From NCBI GenBank assembly GCA_902526965.1, contig CABZMT010000003.1, forward strand, positions 56,709-120,708: a stretch of DNA of 64,000 bases. Direction: 5' to 3'. Every line of letters starts with the position of its first letter. The stretch's first letter is position 1. The notes under the pieces were generated by a model. The model saw nothing but the letters and a program-made list of their open reading frames with translations. It was not told the origin of the DNA and searched no databases. This stretch comes from an uncultured Alphaproteobacteria bacterium. Its GTDB lineage: Bacteria > Pseudomonadota > Alphaproteobacteria > HIMB59. This document shows positions 54,462 through 64,000 of the stretch, piece after piece. Both the position numbers and the translations under genes were made by a program.

Positions 54462-56226
54462 TGTTTTTGAATGCAAAATCAAGGATCTTATGGGCAATGG
54501 GAGCAGCTACCGCTGATCCAGATCCACCATTTTCTATAATAACTGATGCTATATATTTTGGTTTATCGTAAGGGGCATATCCTACAAATACTGAATGGTC
54601 TTTAAATCTTTCTTCTATTTCCTTTGATTTATACTGATCGTCTTCTCTTTCACTTTCTTTAATTCTTACTACTTGAGAAGTTCCCGTTTTACCTCCTATT
54701 TTTACAAATTCTGGATTAGAAATACTCAATTTATGTGCTGTTCCTCTTGGCTCTTGCACAACAGCATTGAGGGAATTAATTATAATTTTTTGATGCTCAT
54801 TATTTAATAATTTACCTGTAAATCTTGTAGGAATATTTTTATCAAGTTTAGGTATTGGATATTTTCCTCCATTTAATATAGCGGAATAAAAAGTTGCAAG
54901 CTGTAATGGAGATGTTTGGTTGTATCCTTGTCCAATACACGTAATTAATGTCTCACCTTGATACCAACTCTCTTCTAAAAAAGCTTTTTTCCATTTCTTA
55001 CTCGGTACTAGTCCTTTTCCTATGTTTGATAAACCAATATCGTACTCTTTATTTAACCCTAAATTTCTAGATAGGCTCGCAATATCATCAATATTTGTTT
55101 TTTTAGCTAATTCATAAAAATATACATCACAAGACTCTTTTATGGCTTTTTTGAGATTTACTTTTCCATGGCCTTTTTTTTTCCAGCAGTAATAATTTTT
55201 ATCACCAAGTGAGGAGTGCCCTTTGCAAAAGACCTCTTTTTGGGGATCTATTAGATTACGTTGAAGGCCAACTAAAGCAGAAATAGGTTTAAAGACCGAA
55301 CCTGGAGGATAAAAACCAGAGAAAGCTCGATTAAAAAGTGGTTTTTGGTCATCACTTAGCAAATCTTTAATTTTGTTATTTTCTCTATCTTCAAAGATTT
55401 GTGCATCAAAAGTAGGATTGGAATTCATAGACAAGATTGATCCGTCTGAAACACTTATAACAACAATAGATCCTTTTTTGTTTGTTGGGAGTTGAGATTG
55501 AGCATAATTTTGAAGACGTAAATCTAATGTTAAGTTTAAATCGTTGCCTTTAATAGATTTTTCAATAGATATTTCCCTTATGGTTTTTCCCTTAGCGTTT
55601 ACTTCACTAAAAATTTTTCCTGGCGAACCTTTTAAATGTTTTTCATAACTTTTTTCTAAATGAAATACACCTTTAGAGTAAAGTTCAGAAGATTGAGTTG
55701 GTTGTCCCATATAGCCAATTATCTGTGAAAAATTTTTATATGGATAATATCTTTTTTTGGACTCAATAATTTTAATAGAATTAAATAGAAATTTATTTTT
55801 TTCAAATTCTACTATTTGTTCCCATGAAGCTCTACTTAAACTAAAGCCAGAATATTCGTTATAATTTTTTAAACGTTTTAATATTTCGCCAAGATTTAAA
55901 TTTAGTTTTATTAGGCTATCAAGTTTTTTAATTTCCTGAAAATGATCTTTACTTAAATTTTTAAACACTACAAATTCATATAATGAAGAGCTTCCAGCTA
56001 ATAGGTTCTTTTTAGAGTCATAAATGTCTCCCCTTAAAGGAGGAGTTAATTTTATAGAAAGTTTATTTTCAACTGATTTTTTTTTGTAAAAGTTAAAGTT
56101 GATAACCTGTAATGAGAATAATCTTAAAGAAACTATAAACGATAAAATAGCACCAACTATAATTATGATAAAAGATCTTCTATTTAATATTTTTATACTA
56201 TCTTCACTAGTCTTATTCTTTTCCAT
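54454..56226 (-). CDS. mrdA: Penicillin-binding protein 2 (transpeptidase)
   Basis: The 590-residue protein has one N-terminal membrane helix (about 18-40), a dimerisation/pedestal domain beginning at TPPLRGDIYD, and a transpeptidase domain. The three active-site motifs are SVFK (Ser310, Lys313), SCD (365-367) and KTGTSQ near 515. PBP2 cross-links wall strands during elongation with RodA. Length is normal. It overlaps the mreD-like gene by 14 bases and rodA by eight. Confidence 0.96.
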   Translation of the reverse strand: MEKNKTSEDSIKILNRRSFIIIIVGAILSFIVSLRLFSLQVINFNFYKKKSVENKLSIKLTPPLRGDIYDSKKNLLAGSSSLYEFVVFKNLSKDHFQEIKKLDSLIKLNLNLGEILKRLKNYNEYSGFSLSRASWEQIVEFEKNKFLFNSIKIIESKKRYYPYKNFSQIIGYMGQPTQSSELYSKGVFHLEKSYEKHLKGSPGKIFSEVNAKGKTIREISIEKSIKGNDLNLTLDLRLQNYAQSQLPTNKKGSIVVISVSDGSILSMNSNPTFDAQIFEDRENNKIKDLLSDDQKPLFNRAFSGFYPPGSVFKPISALVGLQRNLIDPQKEVFCKGHSSLGDKNYYCWKKKGHGKVNLKKAIKESCDVYFYELAKKTNIDDIASLSRNLGLNKEYDIGLSNIGKGLVPSKKWKKAFLEESWYQGETLITCIGQGYNQTSPLQLATFYSAILNGGKYPIPKLDKNIPTRFTGKLLNNEHQKIIINSLNAVVQEPRGTAHKLSISNPEFVKIGGKTGTSQVVRIKESEREDDQYKSKEIEERFKDHSVFVGYAPYDKPKYIASVIIENGGSGSAVAAPIAHKILDFAFKNNV

Positions 56227-56633
56227 AATTTGAAAGTCCTAAAAAAATAAAAGTTAAAATTAATATACATATAAAATATTGTAAATTAAGTAATCTAAAT
56301 ACGATAGTTTGGTCAAAAAGTAAAAAAGCAATAAAACTAAGTATAAAAATCATTAATGATTTTATATACATAGAGAGATTATAATTATTAATAAGATAAT
56401 TTAGTAGAACGATAGGAATGAACAAAACCACAATTCCAATTAATGTCGGCAAACCTACAAAAACCTCTACGACAAAAGTTGATGAAATAAATATAGAGAT
56501 ATCAATAATTTTAATATTTTTTTCCTTAAGTAATGAAAAAAAAGCTATATTTATCAATGAAAGTATAACAATATCATTTGTAACAGAGTTAAAGTTTCCA
56601 TAAATTAAAAATAAAATTATTACAAAAAAAAGT

Positions 56634-56641
<8 letters not shown>
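56213..56641 (-). CDS. mreD: Rod-shape protein MreD-like membrane protein
   Basis: The 142-residue protein has about four to five hydrophobic segments and little sequence conservation, as is normal for MreD. The assignment rests on position between mreC and mrdA, on size and on hydrophobicity, rather than on a motif. VGLPTLIGIVVLFIP is the only stretch that hints at the family. It overlaps mreC by eight bases and mrdA by 14. Confidence 0.75.
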
Positions 56642-58428
<1,787 letters not shown>

Positions 58429-59997
58429 TTATATACCTTTAATATTTGAGATGCTAATCTCAGAAACTCCCTCTTGCATAATGGAGTTATTTTCAAAGTT
58501 TAATATTTTATTGCATGCATTGATATAAGATTTTGCAGAAGCAACTATAATATCTATATCAGAAGCCTTACCAATAAATTCTTTATTTAAATATTCAAGT
58601 TTAACAGTAACTTCTCCCTGTGCATCAGAGTCTGGTGTAATAGCATTAATGTGATAAAGCACCAATTTTGGAGAAAAACCCACTACTTTAGAAATACAAC
58701 TAAATACAGCATCAACAGGACCATTTCCAGACCCACTGACCTCTATTAGCTTTTCTTTAAAATCTAGTTCTAAAGAAGCTACATGTTTAGAGTTAGTGCC
58801 AGACATGATACTTAAATTTTTAAGTTTTAAAGTATTGGATTTGTTAAAATGCGTGTCATCTACAAGAGCAATTAAATCCTCATCATAAACATCTTTTTTC
58901 TTGTCTGCCAAAAGCTTAAACTTTTCAAAAATTTCATTAATGTAATTGCTACCTACTTCATATCCTAGAATTTTAAGTTTTTCTTTGAATGCGTGTTTAC
59001 CTGAGTGTTTACCAAGCACCAAGCTAGATTTTTTTAAACCAATTGTCTCTGGGGACATAATCTCATAAGTTTGAACATTTTTTAGAACACCATCTTGATG
59101 TATCCCTGACTCATGAGCAAAAGCATTAGCACCTACAATTGCTTTATTAGGTTGGACAGGAAAACCTGTAATTGAAGATACAAGTTTTGATGTTTTTGAT
59201 ATAGCATTTGTATTAATATTGGACTGAACTTTTAAAAGATCTGATCTAACTTTCATAGCCATTACAACTTCTTCTAAGGCTGCGTTGCCTGCTCTTTCAC
59301 CCAATCCATTTATTGTACATTCAATTTGCCTTGCACCGTTCTCTACTGCATTTAGAGAATTTGCAACCGCCAAACCTAAATCATTGTGACAATGAACAGA
59401 AATTATTGCTTTATCAATATTTGGTACATTATTTTTAACTTTTTTTATAATCTCCCCGAATTCAAATGGTAAAGTATATCCAACAGTATCAGGGATATTT
59501 ATTGTTGATGCACCACTTTTGATTGCTAATTCTATGCACCTATAGAGAAAATCTATTGAGGATCTTCCACCATCCTCACAGCTCCATTCGATATTTGGGC
59601 AAAGGTTTCTTGCAAAAGAAACACTATCTTTAATTTTTTCCAGCACTTGGTCTTCAGTTAGTTTTAATTTGAATTCCATGTGTATAGGGCTAGTGGCTAT
59701 AAAAGTATGTATTCTTGGATTTTTTGCTTTTTTTACAGCATTCCAAGCAACTTCAATATCTTCATGTTTTGCTCTCGCCAAACCTGCTATCTGACAATCA
59801 TTGATTTCATTGGCAATAGCTTGAACAGAGTTAAAATCACCTTTTGAGGCTATGGGAAAACCAGCTTCAATAATATCTACTTTTAACTCTTCTAATAATC
59901 TGGCAATAGAGAGTTTCTCTTCTTGATTCATAGAAGCACCAGGAGATTGCTCTCCGTCTCTTAGAGTCGTATCAAAAATTAATACTTTATCTGGCAA
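58429..59997 (-). CDS. leuA: 2-isopropylmalate synthase
   Basis: The 522-residue enzyme joins acetyl-CoA and 2-ketoisovalerate in leucine synthesis. The N-terminal barrel shows FDTTLRDGEQSPGASM and SVHCHNDLGLAVANS, with GERAGNAALEEVVMA and NAFAHESGIHQDGVLK. The C-terminal LeuA allosteric domain (about 390-522) is present, so leucine feedback control is expected. It follows ilvC after two bases and abuts mreB. Confidence 0.96.
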   Translation of the reverse strand: MPDKVLIFDTTLRDGEQSPGASMNQEEKLSIARLLEELKVDIIEAGFPIASKGDFNSVQAIANEINDCQIAGLARAKHEDIEVAWNAVKKAKNPRIHTFIATSPIHMEFKLKLTEDQVLEKIKDSVSFARNLCPNIEWSCEDGGRSSIDFLYRCIELAIKSGASTINIPDTVGYTLPFEFGEIIKKVKNNVPNIDKAIISVHCHNDLGLAVANSLNAVENGARQIECTINGLGERAGNAALEEVVMAMKVRSDLLKVQSNINTNAISKTSKLVSSITGFPVQPNKAIVGANAFAHESGIHQDGVLKNVQTYEIMSPETIGLKKSSLVLGKHSGKHAFKEKLKILGYEVGSNYINEIFEKFKLLADKKKDVYDEDLIALVDDTHFNKSNTLKLKNLSIMSGTNSKHVASLELDFKEKLIEVSGSGNGPVDAVFSCISKVVGFSPKLVLYHINAITPDSDAQGEVTVKLEYLNKEFIGKASDIDIIVASAKSYINACNKILNFENNSIMQEGVSEISISNIKGI

Positions 59998-59999
59998 TA

Positions 60000-61570
<1,571 letters not shown>

Positions 61571-61584
61571 GGTTAAAAAATTTA

Positions 61585-63357
61585 TTAAACTAGTACTTTT
61601 CCCTTTTCCTGATTTTCAGGATTTTCTTTATCATATTTTGATAAAAGCATTTCATGGTGCGCAGCCCCAGATGGTATCATTGGAAAACAATTTTCTTTTT
61701 TATCAACCCAAATATCAGCAATAACAGGTCTGTCTATAGAAACCATTTCATTAATAGCATCGTCTAACTCAGAAATATTTTTTGCTCTCACTCCAACTGC
61801 ATTAAAACTTTCAGCAAGTTTTTTAAAATCAGGAAGGGCATCAACATAACTTTCGGAGTATCTACTTCCATGAAGAAGTTCCTGCCATTGTCTAACCATG
61901 CCCATATATTCATTATTTAAAATGAAAATCTTAATAGGTAATTTGTATTGAACTGCTGTAGCTATTTCTTGAATGTTCATAAGAAAAGATGCCTCTCCAG
62001 CAATATCTATAACTAGCGAGTTAGGATTAGCCATTTGTGCTCCAACTGCAGCGGGCATACCAAAGCCCATTGTACCAAGACCTCCAGAGGTAATCCACCT
62101 ATTGGGTTTTGAAAATTTATAATACTGCGCTGCCCACATTTGATGTTGTCCAACTTCAGTGGTAATAAAAGTGTCTTTTTGAGTAGTTAGATCATACAAC
62201 CTAGAAATGGCATGTTGAGGTTTGATAATATCTTCACCTTGCTCATAGTGAAGACATTCTTTTTTTCTCCAGTCATTAATGAGCCCCCACCAATTAGTGT
62301 AATCTTTTTTTTCAAGTTCAATATTATTTGACTCTATAAAAGAGTTTATTTCTTTTAATGTCATTGTGATGTCAGTATTTGTATGAAAATCTACCTTTAC
62401 ATTTTTATTAATTGAACTTTGATCTATATCTATGTGAAATTTTACAGAATCTGGAGAAAATGCATCTAGTCTTCCTGTTACTCTATCATCAAACCTTGCA
62501 CCAACATTGATCATTAAATCACATTTATTCATTGCTAGGTTTGCTTCATAGTTTCCATGCATTCCTAACATCCCTAGTGAACTTTTATCTTCGCCTGGAA
62601 AACAACCTAAACCATGAAGTGTTGTTGTAATTGGAATATTAGTTTTATTTACGAGCTTGATTAATTCTTGGCTAGCTTGAGGCCCAGAGTTTAAACAACC
62701 ACCACCGACGTAAAATATAGGTCTTTCAGATTTTTTAATATGATTTACAAGCTCTTGAACAAAATTTTTATCAACTTTTTTAGAGCCAGCTTTAATTCTG
62801 TGCTCTCTAAAAATAATGTCTTTTTTTGGTATATATTTTGACTTTGCAAATTGGACGTCTTTTGGAATATCAATTAACACGGGACCTGGTCTTCCTGAAC
62901 TAGCTATTTTAAATGCTTCATGAATTGTTTCGGAGAGCTTGCTAACATCTTTGACTAAATAGTTATGTTTAGTGCAAGGTCTTGTAATTCCAGTAGTATC
63001 ACATTCTTGAAACGCGTCTGTACCTATTAAATGTGAAGGGACTTGTCCACTAATACAAACTATAGGAATGCTATCCATTAGTGCGTCAGTTAAGCCTGTT
63101 ACCACATTGGTAACCCCAGGGCCAGAAGTCACTAACAAGACTCCTACCTTCCCACTTGATCTTGCATATCCCTCTGCTGCATGAACTGCACCAGCTTCTT
63201 GTCTTACCAAAACATGTTTTAAAAAATTTTGGCCAAAAATTGCATCATAAATAGGAAGAACAGCTCCACCTGGATAGCCAAAAATTGTATCTACCTCTTG
63301 GTCTTTGAGGGCCTTAAGTAGAATATCTGCTCCCGTAAATTCGTTTTCATTGTCCAT
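61585..63357 (-). CDS. ilvB: Acetolactate synthase large (catalytic) subunit
   Basis: The 590-residue enzyme condenses pyruvate with pyruvate or 2-oxobutyrate, using thiamine diphosphate, FAD and magnesium. It shows FGYPGGAVLPIYDAI, VRQEAGAVHAAEGYARSSG with the catalytic Glu, and the ThDP motif GGLGTMGFGMPAA followed by DIAGEASFLMN. A few extra residues (NPENQEKGKVLV) end the protein. It overlaps miaA by 11 bases. ilvI is an alternative name. Confidence 0.96.
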   Translation of the reverse strand: MDNENEFTGADILLKALKDQEVDTIFGYPGGAVLPIYDAIFGQNFLKHVLVRQEAGAVHAAEGYARSSGKVGVLLVTSGPGVTNVVTGLTDALMDSIPIVCISGQVPSHLIGTDAFQECDTTGITRPCTKHNYLVKDVSKLSETIHEAFKIASSGRPGPVLIDIPKDVQFAKSKYIPKKDIIFREHRIKAGSKKVDKNFVQELVNHIKKSERPIFYVGGGCLNSGPQASQELIKLVNKTNIPITTTLHGLGCFPGEDKSSLGMLGMHGNYEANLAMNKCDLMINVGARFDDRVTGRLDAFSPDSVKFHIDIDQSSINKNVKVDFHTNTDITMTLKEINSFIESNNIELEKKDYTNWWGLINDWRKKECLHYEQGEDIIKPQHAISRLYDLTTQKDTFITTEVGQHQMWAAQYYKFSKPNRWITSGGLGTMGFGMPAAVGAQMANPNSLVIDIAGEASFLMNIQEIATAVQYKLPIKIFILNNEYMGMVRQWQELLHGSRYSESYVDALPDFKKLAESFNAVGVRAKNISELDDAINEMVSIDRPVIADIWVDKKENCFPMIPSGAAHHEMLLSKYDKENPENQEKGKVLV

Positions 63358-64000
63358 TTAGGTATATACTTATATTTTCAATTGAATCTTTAGGGAAGCT
63401 TTTTTTATAGTTTATTCTCAGATTAAGTTGGCTAAATTTTTGGTTATTCCACCATGTAAACTGTCTTTTGATATACCTTTTGGTATTTTTTATACCTAGG
63501 TAGATAGCCTCGTCTAAACTCATTTTGTTTCTAATACATGATAATAATTCAGGAAGACCATGGGCTTTATATAGAGTTTTAGATATTTTTTTATTTTCAT
63601 AAAGAGATTTCACCTCATCTAGAGCACCATTATTGATCATTTGTTGAAATCTTAATTCTGCTTTTTCATATAGATCTTTTTTAGGTTTTGTGACTTGTAT
63701 TACGAGCGGATTAGGAGTGATAGCAACTTTATTGCCATAATTATTTTCCATCGTATCGTTGTGTTCCAAGCAAAAAGCTAAACGACTCAGTAACCTTTGT
63801 TTATCTTTTGGGAAGATTTTTTCTTTATAATATTTTTCTAAAATGTTTAAACAATAGTCTGGGCCTTTACTTAAAAATAAATCTTCTGCATCTTTTTTAA
63901 ATTTTTGACTGATTGATGGCATCTCTGATAATCCCTCTATTAGAGCTTGAATATAAAATCCTGTACCTCCAACAAAAACAGGTGTCTTGTTTCTACTTTG
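63347..64000 (-). CDS. miaA: tRNA dimethylallyltransferase MiaA, C-terminal part (5' end outside window)
   Basis: The frame is open to the right edge, so the ORF-track start at 63922 is internal. The in-frame upstream peptide reads QSRNKTPVFVGGTGFYIQAL, the MiaA block, and the ORF continues with KAHGLPELLSCIRNKMSLDEAIYLGIKNTKRYIKRQFTWW, the family C-terminus. MiaA adds a dimethylallyl group to adenine 37 of tRNAs reading U-initial codons. About 217 residues are visible. It starts the minus-strand run that continues into ilvB. Confidence 0.93.
   Translation of the reverse strand, partial: QSRNKTPVFVGGTGFYIQALIEGLSEMPSISQKFKKDAEDLFLSKGPDYCLNILEKYYKEKIFPKDKQRLLSRLAFCLEHNDTMENNYGNKVAITPNPLVIQVTKPKKDLYEKAELRFQQMINNGALDEVKSLYENKKISKTLYKAHGLPELLSCIRNKMSLDEAIYLGIKNTKRYIKRQFTWWNNQKFSQLNLRINYKKSFPKDSIENISIYLNGQ

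Noticed and set aside
54462-54497. Upstream start of rodA
   Set aside because: It increases overlap with mrdA and adds 12 residues not seen at RodA N-termini.

Overview
The window is about 64 kb of AT-rich (roughly 30 % G+C by eye), densely packed bacterial chromosome. It has 71 complete protein genes, two genes cut by the window edges (an ELM1-like gene at the left, miaA at the right) and one tRNA. Lineage markers point to Alphaproteobacteria: class I lysyl-tRNA synthetase, a 41-residue zinc-free bL36, DUF4167 and DUF1178 proteins, a CobS/CobT pair beside BolA and a J-domain protein, a TIGR01459-type HAD protein, and ubiG divergent from lysC. Low G+C, overlapping genes, tiny spacers and no mobile DNA suggest a streamlined free-living, probably marine, oligotroph (SAR11-, HIMB59- or AEGEAN-169-like). 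That placement is inference. No insertion sequence, prophage, CRISPR array, integron or toxin-antitoxin pair was seen, and no gene-free stretch exceeds 300 bases.

Layout. 1-3.0 kb (+): ELM1-like end, 2OG-Fe(II) oxygenase, trxB, sufE and a periplasmic cyclophilin, with bL36 on the other strand. 3.0-10 kb (-): a MotA/TolQ-like plus MotB/OmpA-like pair, a PagL-like outer-membrane protein, tRNA-Val(GAC), murJ, a DsbA-like protein, and a 2H-phosphoesterase (DUF1045) overlapping a Gate-domain membrane protein. 10-18 kb: an M23 peptidase, then a minus-strand run lysC-rodZ-like-ispG-hisS-prfA-prmC, and a DUF4167 gene. 18-27 kb: ubiG, DUF1178, a nitrilase-like amidase, an orphan, a degenerate methyltransferase, secA, accA, xerD and an unknown exported protein coupled to an unannotated 43-residue membrane protein. 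27-33 kb: aroK-aroB-corC-like, bolA, J-domain gene, cobS and cobT. 33-39 kb (-): ferredoxin, lysS, pyrD, HAD, bL28, queuosine precursor transporter and tgt. 39-45 kb (+): ctaA, an SDR, a cryptochrome/photolyase-like gene, a second SDR, purE and purK. 45-53 kb: pyrC, glycosyltransferase 9, ygfZ, glycyl-tRNA synthetase, S49 peptidase, a tRNA-modification-type methyltransferase, polyprenyl synthase, panB and apt. 53-64 kb (-): one continuous run miaA-ilvB-ilvN-ilvC-leuA-mreB-mreC-mreD-mrdA-rodA-cupin-DUF6165.

Themes. Most genes are core biosynthesis (shikimate, branched-chain amino acids, lysine/threonine entry, pyrimidine, purine, pantothenate, isoprenoid/quinone), translation, Fe-S/redox work, and rod-shape wall growth (mreBCD, mrdA, rodA, RodZ-like, MurJ, M23 peptidase). 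Eight of ten convergent gene pairs overlap at their 3' ends, so ordinary hairpin terminators have no room there. The least ordinary observations are: a Tgt that lost two of its zinc cysteines; a cryptochrome/photolyase-like protein without the cysteines needed for the family's 4Fe-4S cluster; panB and apt start codons sharing one CATG; a tRNA-Val with C33; the DUF1045/Gate gene pair; and the unannotated small membrane protein. I found no clear, self-contained new defence or mobile system.
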